Of a stretch of 64,000 bases of DNA, positions 41,201-56,200 are shown piece by piece. A program made the position numbers and the translations under genes. Each line of letters begins with the position of its first letter. Within the stretch, counting starts at the first letter, position 1. The notes below the pieces were generated by a model, which saw only the letters and a list, made by a program, of their open reading frames with translations, had not been told where the DNA came from and made no database searches. The stretch is from assembly GCA_021292105.1 (NCBI GenBank), contig CM037868.1, forward strand, positions 2,347,721 to 2,411,720. Reading direction: 5' to 3'. This stretch comes from Anadara kagoshimensis. Its lineage: Eukaryota > Mollusca > Bivalvia > Arcoida > Arcidae.

Positions 41201-44200
41201 CAGGTGCTTGTCCAGAGTTAATTAAATATTAAACACATAATAAGTGCACCTTGCACAACACCTTGTTATAGAATACCGGTAAAAAACACAACACTCCTAC
41301 GAATCTCAGGTTAATATATATGTGTATGGTACTTGTATATCTTCCTGTATTTTCCCAGGTAATAAGTATCTATCAGACCTTTAAAAGCCACAGGTATGAA
41401 CGCAGGTATATATACAGTATCCTATCACTGGGAGAATATACCTGGTCTAATTTTATCAACAGTGAAGTCTGTAACAGCCTAACGTCAGATATACCTACAT
41501 ACACAGTGTACTTTCAAATTAATTTATTTCTGCTCTGTGCAGTAAAATACAATCCTATCTACCTGTAGTTATCAGAGATCTGATTGGCTGTAATTTATTG
41601 ACCAAGATAAGATAGGGTAATTTAATAATAATACCTTTAATTAAAATCCACTGAATCCAGGTAAATTAATTAACAGGTAAAAAATATCCAGTGTTGATTT
41701 TTCTGACACATTTTTTCTCACCTAAAAATAAACTTATTAATAATTCAAAGGCCCAAAGGGTTACTTTAACCTAGCTTTTTTCATAATTCTTTCTTTTTTA
41801 ATTATCAGCAAAGAAATGGACCTTGAACTGTTAGTTGTCCATTCTATCTTAAGTAAACACAGAATTTTTAAACTGTCAAAAAAGTAGCAAATTCTTTTTA
41901 AAACTTTACATTTAAATCCAACTGTGAATTTATTTATCAAACAGTGAGGTCAAACTATACAGCATTTTATTTAGCCACTTTATTGTGTTCTAACTTTCTT
42001 AGACTTCATTTGTGACACCTGTATCCAGAATTGATTATCTTCTTGTTTTGTTTATGACAATTCCTTTTTTCTCTCTTTTTCCTCTTTTTATTTTCCTAAC
42101 TTTATATAAATGTCCTCTTACATGTTTCTGTCAGTAAGTTACTACTCCATCATGCCTTTTCTATTATTTTCCATATCTTCTTTCTGATATCTATTGTATG
42201 TTGTCCATTTTCATATTTTTGTTAGTTGTTTATTAATTCACTCACTGTCCATATCCTTCTTCTGATAACTTTAGTTTAATTTTTTGTACATGAAGTTTTT
42301 GATGTTGTCCCTGAACGTTATAAATTTATTATATTTTTAGGAGTAAAATTCCAATTTTCTGCATCATGTCTTAATTCTGATATTTTCAGAGCTCTCTTAA
42401 GTTTAATTACAATATGTTCACATTTTCTTGAATTGATTCCTCAACCTATTTGTCTACTGCTAACTGCTGATATATTGCATACAATGTTTTTTTTTCAAAA
42501 TGTCACTTATAATGTCTACACATATACTTGTAGCCGGTAGCCCCTGGATCCTTCTGAAGCAATGGAAATGTCAGCATAGGAAGAAACCACGTCTACACAT
42601 CAAGTATTTAGAATCCTTCCTGTGCATAAAATGGAAATTCAGATGTCCCTAGACCTTTCCGATTGAGATTGACAGCATGGGAAGAATTCGCAAATCCAAC
42701 ATTTACTGGTAGAATAGTTCCAAGTACCTCACATGACAAATCAGACCACTATGACTTTAGTATCCCATAATACAATAATAGGTTCACAGTCGCTAACTTT
42801 TCATTTTTAATAAACAGCAAAAGCAAAATCCACAACAAAAGAATCCAGAATTTAAAGTCACCTTTTATTAAAACGCCCTCCCAGTTAATATTTCTCCAAG
42901 TTAATATTTGAAATATAATATCCACATCTTTAAAATATAAAATCTACTCAAGCGAAAAATATAAAGTCCTTTTAAAACATCCTTATATTATTGTGAAAAT
43001 CGATCTTTTAGGTAGAACAACTCTCTGCTTTATCCCACACATTCTTAACATGAGAGTGAGACCAGATCTGTGTGTAATCCCTCCACTCATTCATTCATCA
43101 CCAAAAATCAAGGTATTGTGAAAAACATTGACCTGTCAGCTTGACCTTTAATTTGAAAATGTTATTGTGGCCTCATATTCTTAAGTATAGGGATACACAT
43201 GCTTATTTAATCTTCATCATGGCAAACATGTATTGTATATGTATGTGTTAACTGCAAATCCTAACACTACTCATTTTTAAAGTGCATTTTCATATATAAA
43301 TATTCCTAATGAAAGGTCAAAACAGACAGGTTAAAGTTGTTGGCCTATAACTTAAATATATACAACAATGTGATAAAAAAATTCCTTTCAGGTAGGGAAA
43401 CAAAAGTTGTGTAAAACAAAGATTTGAGGTCAATGGAGGTTTAAGGTTAACAAAGACAATGTGATCAGTTTTTTATCCTTAGGCTATGACATAATCATAT
43501 TATGTTTTATATAAGAGCTAACGATGTAACACTTGTCATCCTTTAGAGTACATAATGTAGTCTGATCACCTTAATTACAGGTAAGTATTACCTGTCAGGT
43601 ATTCATCAAACAGAAAAAATGTTATAGTATGGGTAGCAATCCCTTGTCCAACCCCACATTTTAACAAATTTTCAAATATCTTATGATCTGGTTTGAGCAG
43701 TATATATCTCAACTGGGTGGTGAAAATAAGGCACAAATCGCAATTTGTGTGAGTATATATTCTGCTTGAACCACTCTCTTTACCCACTGAGATGCCAGAT
43801 GATGATTAACTGAGTTTAATGTCTGTACATGGTCTGTTGAAAGTTTTTAGACATCGGGCATTGAATACTGTCTGGGTTTTTTTTTACTAATTCTATGCTG
43901 TTTCAAGACCAGACATCTTTATAATTTCAATTCCTTAAATTTATACACTAAAACAAAACTTTCCTCTTTATTAGCAATGAACGAACTGCAATAGCTCAGT
44001 TGGTAAAGTGCTCGCTTCATAAGTGGTTTGACCCAAGACTGGAAAGTGGGTAGTGACTTTTCTTTTGCCAAGCACTCTGCATTACAAAATGAAAATCACC
44101 GTTCTTTCAGATGGGAACTTAAAATAAACAATCTCCCATTTCATGGAAAGTGTGGCATGATAAAGGACCCATGATATAATGCCATGAGTACAACACATAG

Positions 44201-47200
44201 GCAAAATTTCTGCATCTTCGCCTAAAGCTGGCAATATTTCAATATAAGTGAAATACTTGACTGGGACATTAAATACCATTACTCAACTTTCCTCTGCATT
44301 ATCAATTTTGTTTTCACTTTTATCACCCACCCTAGCTGACATGAATATTTACAAAGGAGTTCTCTCTGAATTAAACTACTCTAGCATGTCATTTCTAACA
44401 TAACTTTTTACTGATAAAACTGTTAAAAATCCTACAACAAAATTCCACAGTAGCATACTATAAATGTACCTATTGTTGAAAATACAAAACATTAATTTTC
44501 TTTATTTAGTGGTTCAGTTTTCTTTAATAATTGTAGATGTCACATATTACTTATCATAACATAACATCAAGTACTACAGACTGTATATACCACACAAATT
44601 ATTTTATGCATGCAAGAATGTCCATTTCTTTCATTTTTTTTCCATAACAAAGAGCAATTTTTCCCATATCCCTTTTTATTTCTTTTACAGATTTTTTAAA
44701 TCAACAAATCAATGAAATAAACAATAATATAGCCATAGAAAGTAGGAGTAGGAATTCAAATGTTTCAGTGCCTCTGTCATAATAAATAATATGATGTCAC
44801 TGAGAGCCGATCCATTCATTGAAAAATAACAGAAAGGAGTATATGATTACCGGTAATCAAAATGCAACAAAAGAAAATTGAAATACCCCCAGTATTATAC
44901 TGTACTTGCAGTATGAAGTAAGGACATTTTTGTTTTATGAGTAAAATTAACAGGCATTCCTTATCATTTTGATTTGCACCTTAATATGCAAAATTTAGTT
45001 TATTCTTGAGACTTTAGTAATGATTGTATGTGCTTTTTGATCATAGCTTTGTCACCTCCTATGTTAGCATCCCACTCGGGACACTTCCCAGTGTGTGAAG
45101 GTTTGTAAGTTCACATGACAAAGGTTGACAGTTTTCTCTGGGTACTCCAGTTACCTCCACTATCCAAAAACTAACTGCCTCGATATAAGTTAAAGAATTC
45201 TGACTGGGGTGTAAAACTTCAATACTCCACAGTCCTTTATCTCATTCCAGATAAAAAATATCAAGTTTATAATACTGTTATAGCCAGGTTAGAATTTGTA
45301 ATATTCTACTATATTTACAACTTAACATTATTAAAATTTCATTAACCTTTATTTTAAAATGAGATTTAATTTATATACTGGGGTAATAACCTTTCAATTT
45401 AATATGCTAATTTTTAAATGCACATGCATATCTCAATGAATTTTAAAATTACAGCATATTTGGTTTTAAATCATGTAGTTAATTTTAAAATCAAATTTAT
45501 TTAATTCAAATTACTCATATTGTAATACATACTTCTATCAGTTGAATTAATAATAATAAAAGCTTTGAATATCAACACAATTCCTTTTAACCCACTAAAT
45601 TACCATATATGTAACAAAGAAAGAAGAAAAAGAAAACATTTTTCACAGAAATGTTCATAAAAAATAATTTCATTCAATCATTTTTAAACTTTTTCAGTTA
45701 AAATTACATTTTTATTGGAGAGTACAAATGAAAATTCTTTCTAATTTTGTATTGATATAATGAAACAACTTATAAGTAAAATTTTGAGTGAGTAAGTATT
45801 GTCTAAATGAATTTCTAAAAAATTTACAAAAAATTTATGAAATATATTTTTAAATATTTATATTTTACTACCTGTAAACCTTCTTAACTTTCAGTAGGAA
45901 GAACCGTACCAGCAGTGTTATATTACGTAAATAACATAATTCTATCAGCAAAATCAGCATCTGTCTGGTGTGCTTATACATAATCAAATAATTTATTAAA
46001 ATAAAATTGGCAGTAAAAGCTCACCTTGCCTGACACCTTGTTTTTATCACCTTATTGCTTAGATTTAATTGTGGTACATTTATATAACACCTAACCTTGA
46101 TTAATTAGTACAAGAACTGGATTAAGGCTTTGATTGTAGAATATGTTTTTAATCAGATCACACATATTGTGCGAATATGTGATTAATGAATGAATAACTT
46201 TTTTGTATGAAGCTGTTAATAAATGACAGCTTATGGTATGATCAACTCTGAATTGTTCCTAATGTCTTTTAGAATCTAGGGAAAACCTAATAATAAAGCC
46301 CTCTCTATAAATTTACCACCAGGCCCCGGTTTCACTATCATTCCTTAACTAAGATTTTCCTTTGCTTTAAATTAAGCAAATTTTGACAATCTTTTTTGAA
46401 GCTTCATGGAAACATTTGTGATAAAACATTTTGCTAATATTGTAAGCTTGAAGTGATCTTCAAAATAACACCTTAAAATCCTTAATATATCTTTAAAAGA
46501 TATAAATAACAGAATCATTTTGAAAAGGTTTCAGTTTTTTGCCAGGCCACAATTATCAAAAAAATGCAGGAAAACCTCCTTAAAATGACCCTAACAACTT
46601 TTGCTCCCTGGCTTATCAGTAAAACTTTGTTACAAAGCCTCTCAATAACTCTGTCAACCTTATTTATAGCCACTATATTTTGAAGTCCCAAAATCCATTT
46701 TTCTATGTTCTTGTTTATTAGCCCCTTTTGATTTATCAATAAACCCTTTTGTAACACCATAATTTGACTTACCAAATAGTAGAAGTGTATCAAGGACTTG
46801 ATGTTGTTTTTCTGTGCCCCATGAAACCAAACACAGTCTGGGGAAGGGGGTAATTTTTTAAAGAGTCCCAGATCATAAAATTGCAAGAGATATATAGAGG
46901 TCCTGCCCCTAGAAATCTCTGTTGCCCAAACTTGTTACTCCAGTTTCTGACATTATCCCAGAACTGTCTCAACATGCAATGTTTATATTCATGATGGCCA
47001 AAATCACCACTGACAACTTTTTCAGAGAAATACTTTGAAAATGTAACCTATTTTAACAACTTGGTACAAAATGTTTCAAAAAGGACTATATTTTCAAAAT
47101 TTTTATCATGACTTGAGTGTAAGCAACCACCACACCCACCCACCTATATTTGTGTACATGCTTTACTGCAGTATTAACAGTAATCATAAAGTGATGAAAA

Positions 47201-50200
47201 TGATCACAATATCTAAGGTTGTTTTCCTTAACAGACTCTGGGTTTTTATTTTAATCGATGATAACAATTTTATGGTGTTTACAGGCAAAATATAGCTGCT
47301 AATATTAACTTCTGATATTAACTCCTAGTATTAACTTCCAATAAAGATAAAAATCAGAAAAACAATTTAACCCATGAATAATAACACATCCCCAAGAAAA
47401 TATGACCCAATTAAAGTTTTTTTCAAGTACTGTTAATCTTTCATCATTTACTAGTGGCTTCAATGACCTAAATTTCAACTACCGGTACTTATGGATGACA
47501 GTTTCTCAGATTCTCTGATTGCCTTGGTTTGAATTACTCAAGCTTAACTATCACTTGAAAGAGTCTTGACTAAAGCATAAAACACCATTATAGATAGTCA
47601 GGATAGACATCTGATGTTATGGATAAAATATCAATTTTGTGCGAGCTAAAAGCAACTGTTTGTTAATTACAGATATGGCTACTGAAGCATAAAATATAGA
47701 GCAGGTACTTGTTTATGTATTTAAATGTATAATGGGGTAAGAAGAAAGTTTTGTCCTTATGTCACAATATATATGATTCACTTGTTCAAAACCTACCGTT
47801 CAAAATTCCATCAGGAATAGAAACAGTTAATCACCCAAACAAAAATGACTGGAACACAACAAGGCAAGCTCTTCATGAAAAAGAACTTTGTCTGAAACAT
47901 ATTCAGCAACATGCAGGATTATCAATCACTGGAATAGAGTCACTGTAAATGTTGGTTATGTAAACACTTTCAAAAACATATACTTAACCAAAATACCAAA
48001 GACCATCCAACTAAGTTTGAGCAAATGTGTGCAACCAGGCCAACTCAACAAGTCGGCATGGATTTACAATGGTATCTAGGATTTGAGTGATTGAATGGGG
48101 TTTACATCTTAGTGAAAAAATTTCACTTATATCGAGATGTCACCAGATATAGATGAAGTAGCAGAAATTCTGACGTTTGCAGTGTGCTCAGGGAACTGTG
48201 CAGGAAGGTTCTTTGTGTCATGTCTGCCACGACATGGTCAATCAGTTTTTAAAGGTCTCTTCCAAAGGACCCAATGAGATTCATTTGTAAATGCAGTGCT
48301 TGGCAAAGAACAGTCACTACCTATTTTCAAGCCTAGATCAGACTTGGGGTTGAAACCCAAAAAACGTCCAGAATATGAAATGAGCATTGTAACAACTGCG
48401 CTACCATAGTGGTTGGTGTCTAGGAAGTAAGAAATGAATTGGTACACATGTATTGAAAAATCAATTTCTGTATTATATAGCTAAATCCTAAAGAAACATT
48501 TTAACAGTTTAATTGTTACTACTTTTTGTAGTTATATCCAAATATTGACCACCAAAGACCATTTATCAGTAAATATTTTCGTTAACGAGATTTTAAATAG
48601 TTCAATTTGAATCAAACATAAAATATTTGATTTATTTAAATTAAATAAAAATTACATTGTTGTTCTTCTTTGTAAGACTAGGTCAAAATAAACCCAGGTG
48701 TTTGAGCAGATAAATACATAAACAAAAGATTATTTTGTTTGTCAGGTAGGTGTAAGTAATCAACACCTTTGATGTTTACCTGTAATTGACATTACTCTCA
48801 GGTGTAAAACTCAGAATTTACCTGCCTATCACCTGTATTACAACTGTATTACAGGTATTGTCATGTACCTATTTGAAGTATAATTGTTTCTCACAGACAC
48901 CATGTCTTGAGTCTGACACGCCCCCCTCAGGGCATGGAATTCCAATCAATGACAATTAATAGGTATTACATAATTAAATCATCGCCTGATTTAATTGAGC
49001 AGCTTTAAAGATGTTTTGCAATGATTTAAGAAACACAATGCTAATACCTCAGATAAACATGTGTTACCATACCAGAAGTGACCACCTTGATACAAGTGAA
49101 AGAATCTTGATTGGAGTATATAAAACACCATTACTCTACTTCACTCTGCTCTGAAGTCAACTGACCCAAAATTATCAAATTTTGTTCTAATCATATTTTC
49201 GATTGATATATTTATCCCAAAGCCCTATCAGGCAACTTCCACCATCCCAGAACTAACCTTGATATAAGTGAAAGAATCTTGACCGAAACATAAAACACCT
49301 TAACTCTACTCTTCTCCACTCTAAGAAATCAACTGGCCAAATATAGTCAATTTTTCAATATACCTGAAATATTTTCACAGTGTTCAATCTAAGAATTTTC
49401 AGAAGGAGCCATTTTCAAAAACTTTCTTTTCAAACACCATAAAATCAATATTTTTTTATTTATGCCTGGGTTCAAAATTCAAAATAACATGGATCTGAGG
49501 TCCGGGACCTATTGATTTTACATTGGGACCCTCAATATTAAAACTACAAAGGTCTGATGGACCCAGTTTTTTTACCAGGATAATCCTATTTTTTCTATAT
49601 GACACCGGTAACATGATTGCAATGGATCTTACAATTTTGAAATTGTACCTTTTAAACTTTATGCAGGACCAACCAAAATTTATGACCAAAAGGCCTGGGC
49701 CTTCCATAATAAACATAATTTTGAACCCCTGTCATGTAATGTTAAATGTCGTCCTACTGAGGCCTTAACAATGGGGTCAACCGGCAAAATAAGGGATCAA
49801 AAGCCCCATGGTTTGAACATAGTGAAAACTGTTTTCAAATAAATTTATCAAAACTCCTTCGATATAAGTAAAGTGGAACATTATCTTGTAAAATCCTGAT
49901 AAATCTGTGAATTACATTTTAAGCAGATACAATCAAGTGCCTTAATCTGGTCTCAATTACTTTAAACTTTATATTATCAAATCCTTTTATTTTTATTATT
50001 ATGTGAAAAATTCCACACATTATTAAAGAATTCTAGTATCACCTGGTTAAAATGAACATCAGTTATACTGTGAGTTTGTAAAATCTACCACCGATTTTAA
50101 TCTCCTGAAATCTCAGAGGTTGGGATTTTCTAAAGTCAGCAAAATTATAAAAACAAAGCAAAGTAAATCCTCCCAGTCTGTTATAGCCATTTAAATCTAA

Positions 50201-53200
50201 GCGAGACATAAAAATATTTCATTTCACTTTTGTATACCTGAATTAACTGGTTGGTGGGGTAAAGAGCATTTTTCAAAAGTCTTTCACATTTTGGACTGAC
50301 TGGAGTGAAGTGGATAAACATTTTTATTTCACTTATTTTCAAATCTCTCTAACTTTTTGCAATAGTAGTGGACATTTTACGTTTGACTCAGGATTGTTTT
50401 ACCGATAGATATTAGTGAGTGGTTACTTCATGAATGGTGGAGGAAATAAAAGTGCTGAGTTTACAACCACCACCTTTGGCAAATGAACTGACAAGCTTTA
50501 TCATAAAAAGTTCTGCTAGAATGGGATTCAAACCTAAGTGGTGAAAGACAATGATTTTTGGGACAGAAAACAGGTTCTTGGTAACTAAGTAAATATGCAA
50601 TATTTTGCTGGATATTGAGAAAATTGAAAAGCAAATAAAATTGACTGCACTGATATAAGTGTAGGCTAAAATCTTAGATGTTGGAAGCAACAACTAGGGT
50701 AAGCCAAATGAGTTTTTGTTAATTGGATAATTATTATCAATTCATTTCTAAAATGTTCCCATGCATGAACAATCATAAGAGAGAAAGTAATACAAAAAGT
50801 TTACGTCCGGGTCAGTTTAAAACAACCCTAAATGATAACCCTGGTCATAAGACCACACAGTGAACCACAATACAGAAACCTTAGGTTTTACTCCCAAAAA
50901 GTTTACGTCCGGGTCAGTTTAAAACAACCCTAAATGATAACCCTGGTCATAAGACCACACAGTGAACCACAATACAGAAACCTTAGGTTTTACTCCCAAA
51001 AGTTTACGTCCGGGTCAGTTTAAAACAACCCTAAATGATAACCCTGGTCATAAGACCACACAGTGAACCACAATACAGAAACCTTAGGTTTTACTCCCAA
51101 AAAGTTTACGTCCGGGTCAGTTTAAAACAACCCTAAATGATAACCCTGGTCATAAGTCCACACAGTGAACCACAATACAGAAACCTTAGGTTTTACTCCC
51201 AAAAAGTTTACGTCCGGGTCAGTTTAAAACAACCCTAAATGATAACCCTGGTCATAAGTCCACACAGTGAACCACAATACAGAAACCTTAGGTTTTACTC
51301 CCAAAAAGTTTACGTCCGGGTCAGTTTAAAACAACCCTAAATGATAACCCTGGTCATAAGTCCACACAGGGAACCACAATACAGAAACCTTAGGTTTTAC
51401 TCCCAAAAAGTTTACGTCCGGGTCAGTTTAAAACAACCCTAAATGATAACCCTGGTCATAAGACCACACTACAACATCATTAGGTCTTGGTCCCAAAAAG
51501 TTAAGGTACTGGTCAGATCAATATGGCCCTAAATGATAATCCTGGCCTGGCAACACAATGAACCACATACAAAAACCTTAGGTCTTGGTCTCAAAAAGCT
51601 TAGGTCCTGATCAGATTCAAATGGGCCTAAACGATAACCCTGGTTAAAGGCCACACAATGAACCACAATACAGAAACCTTAGGTTTTACTCCCAAAAAGT
51701 TTACGTCCGGGTCAGTTTAAAACAACCCTAAATGATAACCCTGGTCATAAGTCCACACAGTGAACCACAATACAGAAACCTTAGGTTTTACTCCCAAAAA
51801 GTTTACGTCCGGGTCAGTTTAAAACAACCCTAAATGATAACCCTGGTCATAAGTCCACACAGTGAACCACAATACAGAAACCTTAGGTTTTACTCCCAAA
51901 AAGTTTACGTCCGGGTCAGTTCAAAACAACCCTAAATGATAACCCTGGTCATAAGTCCACACAGTGAACCACAATACAGAAACCTTAGGTTTTACTCCCA
52001 AAAAGTTTACGTCCGGGTCAGTTTAAAACAACCCTAAATGATAACCCTGGTCATAAGACCACACAGTGAACCACAATACAGAAACCTTAGATTTTACTCC
52101 CAAAAAGTTTACGTCCGGGTCAGTTTAAAACAACCCTAAATGATAACCCTGGTCATAAGACCACACTACAACATCATTAGGTCTTGGTCCCAAAAAGTTA
52201 AGGTACTGGTCAGATCAATATGGCCCTAAATGATAATCCTGGCCTGGCAACACAATGAACCACAATACAAAAACCTTAGGTCTTGGTCTCAAAAAGCTTA
52301 GGTCCTGATCAGATTCAAATGGGCCTAAACGATAACCCTGGTTAAAGGCCACACAATGAACCACAATACAAAAACCTTAGGTCTTGGTCACAAAAAGTTT
52401 AGGTTCAGGTCAGATTCAAATGGCCCTAAACGATAACCCTGGTTATAAGGCCACACAATGAACCACACTACAAAAACATTAGGTCTTGGTCTCAAAAAGT
52501 TTAGGTCCTGATCAGATTCAAATGGCCCTAAATGATAAACCCTGGTCATAAGGCCACACAATGAATCAATCTGAGATAAATAGTGTCAAAACAATGATAT
52601 AAATAAAGAATAACAGTATCACTATGATCAATATAAACCCAGGAGGACTGATAATAAAGCCAGAATGACTGATACAAAGCTAGGATAAAAGAAAGCTTCT
52701 TATTTACTTATCACATAGTTAAATAGATATTTCCGGATTTACTGTTGTGTGTGGTGGGTGTCCAGCTTGACCTGGCTAACATAACCTTTAACCTTTGAAC
52801 TTCAACGTAAACTTTAGGATTTTTCAGGCATATTTGAAATATGCAACCAACTGAGACCTCAAAGCATTTTTTAAATTTTCTCTTCCATTAATAATCAGGG
52901 TTCGTACAGACATTTGGACTCAAAATTTAAGGACTTCTTAGGGTCTTTTTAAGGCCTCATTAGCAAATTTAAGGCCTAATCAGAGGGACAATTTTATAAC
53001 AAAAACATTGGTACAAATACAATTAAATCAATAAAACAATTACTTACATGTCCATAGTAATGACACTTGAAGTCGGGGTTGATTTTGGGTGGAGGACCAG
53101 GTACCTTTAAATCGCTCATTTCAATGTGATTTATTTATTTTGATCAGTCTATTTACAATCATTTCATATCAATACCTAATTGGCAAAATTAAAGGGCTTT

Positions 53201-56200
53201 TTAGAGCCTTCAGGATAAATTCAAGGGCTTTTTAGGGTCAGACTTGTTTTTAGGGCAAACCTTAAGATTTAAGGACTTTTCCGTGCCTGTACGAACCCTG
53301 ATAATCAAATACTGGATAATCTTGGTCATGTAAAACTTTAACATTTTCTATTTAAAGATTCTAAGTTGAACGACATAGTATAACCTGTAACTTTTTAAAA
53401 CTATTTATAAACCTCCACTTGTTGATTTCTTTCATATATTTTTTTTTTTTATAATGTTTTTATTTTGTGACATAAATACATACAAATACAATTACAATCA
53501 TCAAAATTTATCTAGTAACTAATACATGTACTTTAATTAAGGCGCCCAAACAAAGTTGGGCGACTTATTGTTTTTGCACCGTTTCTTATTATGATTCCCC
53601 ACCACCAAAGGTGGGGAATCATATTGTTTTCGTTCTGTTTCTTCTTATTATTATTATTTTTATTACTCTTATTATTCTTCTTCTCTCAAGACCATATGCT
53701 GACGCATATCTCGGGAACGGCTTGATGGATTTAAATGAAATTTGCTACCAATAATCTGTTGGCTGTGTAGATAATCAAGACGCGTTCATTTTCGTTATCA
53801 TGACGGTGGGTGGGTGGGTGTAAATAAATACGTAGTTAAATACCCGGGGAAACCAATTCTGAATGGACGTAAGCTGGTTACGACACCTTAATTATACCAA
53901 GTCAATGGTTTCACCTATGAGTTAATCCGATTAGTGACCGTTAAAAACTTGGCGATTTTTAAAACCACAGCTTGTCACGTCACACGCCTGTACTTAAAAC
54001 CTTACACAATGAGATGAATGGTGTATACAATTTGCCTTGATAGATCAAATGGCTTGGGGGTTTTCTGTTAATCACTGACTGTGGAAGTAGAAGACTGCCC
54101 ACTTTTTTAAGTTTATACCAATGAAATGTCTCCTTTTACTGACTGACACTTTCCTAATGACCGGTATGTCGAGTACAAAAATTTGTAGTTTTAGTCGGAA
54201 ATGAATCTTCCGAGTAAGCCGCCACTCTGTTACTATTAACACTTTTCAAATAAGAGATGGACAATTATTTCAGGTATTGTTCAAGTTTAAGATAAAATAT
54301 TTTTATGTCTTTTTTATTCGATTTAAACATTGGAATTATCGTAATTTTGGACTGAAAGTTCACTTCGATTTAAACATGGGAATTTTTGTAATATTTCGTA
54401 ATTTGGACTGAAAATTCGCTTCAAATTCAGCATATCGAATTAACTAACAAATTTACATAGAAATACATAGCGATCTGACGGGACCATTTGTATCATTTCG
54501 ATTTAAGCGAAATTTCGATTCAACCGATTTCGAATTAACGAGAGTCGACTTTATTTCTTTTGCATCAAAAACACCTAAATAATCTATAGAGCAATGAAGA
54601 TCTGAGTCTTTTAGATGCTGGAAATAACAATATGAGATTTATTCCGTATAATACACCTAAACTAATATGTACCTCAACGTGTTGAAAAGTACGTTTTTTT
54701 CAATAGAGGGGGTCTTTTAAATTGGACTATATATACAGCGTCGATCTATTTCAACACACTATACACAGAGTTAACATACATGCTTCATATAAAAATGTCC
54801 GTCTTTTACTATTTTGACTGAGTAGATGTATCGTAATGATCATGAACCTCAAACAAATAGGAATAACCGATATAAGTCGCGTAATTAAAATACAAACAGA
54901 TGGCCTCCTGTGATGTGTATTGCGCATTGAATCACGATTATTAATTAATAAACTTTTTAGAAAAATTTTAAATAAACATCACTAAGAGTAACTTTTATTA
55001 TATTTTATTTTGGATTTTACAATAATTCCGAGTCCATCGGTGTTTATACTGTCTGACGACATCGGGAGGGCACCTGTGTATATCCTCAGGCAGTGTCGAC
55101 ACGCTCCAATATTACTTGGATCTACCTGCCCATCATTAGAAGGTCTTACATTCGCACCTAAGACAACGATCTTAATCAACTCAGTCGTTAATTACTGTGT
55201 TTATTCAGTGACACTCGCCAATCCGTCACTGGCTTCAATGTGTTATCACCTGTTAATTACTGGTGACCAAGATACCGGTGAACTTTGAAAACTTGTGGCC
55301 AGAAAAATCGCAAAGCGCTGTGTTTTGTCGCAAGTTAAAGAAAAAAAAATCGCAGTTAACGATGCCCAGCGCAAACCCTCCCATACGTGTTCATTCATTG
55401 TAACACGCGGCGACGCCAAATCAGAAGCCTGAGAGGGGTTCTACGAGTTTTCTTATTCAATAAAATTCATTGAAAACGTCACTTCCTATGCCGAGAAGAC
55501 CTTCCAATGTACGATTTTTCTCAACCGAAAACTTTAATTCAAATCTACTTTAACTTTCAAAGAAATTTTAAAAAGCAATCAAGGTATGATTTTTTTAGTT
55601 TACCAGGTCGGCGCGGTACAAATGTACTTTATATACAACTGCCTTTAAAATTTAATTGTTCATCAAGGCAATATATACACATTAAAAATGCATGTGACGT
55701 GAAAATCACAAGATTTACCCTTTTTGGCGACACAGTAATGAAATTGGCAACAAAATTTTACAACTGACGATTTCCTTGACGACAGACTTTTACAACCCAG
55801 CGCTAACTCTGCTAGGGTTTTTTCACCAGATATATGCCATAAATTATTTATGGATGGTGGGGAATCATACGTAACTGGTATCCCAGTTACAATCTCTAGT
55901 TATTATTATTATTATTTTTATTATTATTTTATTATTCTTCCTCTTCTTCTTCTTCCGGCCATGAACTTGTCCAACCAATTTCTCGAAGACCGTTGGTCCA
56001 ATCTTAACCAAACTTCACATGAAGGTTGATCCCCATCTCCTTCTTCGGAGGCCGAGGTAAAATGCCCATAGGGTCATTAGGGAGGGGCAGGAGGGCGGGG
56101 TCTTAAAAACAATAATGCTCAATTTTGCTATTTATACTATACTTTGTACTATAAAACCATATATATTCATGATCAGTGTCTCAAGATGTACAAGTCTGTA

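Noticed and set aside
42540-42740. A 46-codon minus-strand frame in a GC-richer patch of the large intron
   Set aside because: Closed by stops on both sides, no homology that I recognise and no convincing splice sites.
652-44040. Possible tRNA genes at 690-745, 905-981, 4931-5015, 36516-36590, 36880-36985 and 43983-44040
   Set aside because: A and B boxes are present but cloverleaf stems and 3' ends are not intact, and each runs into a shared SINE body.
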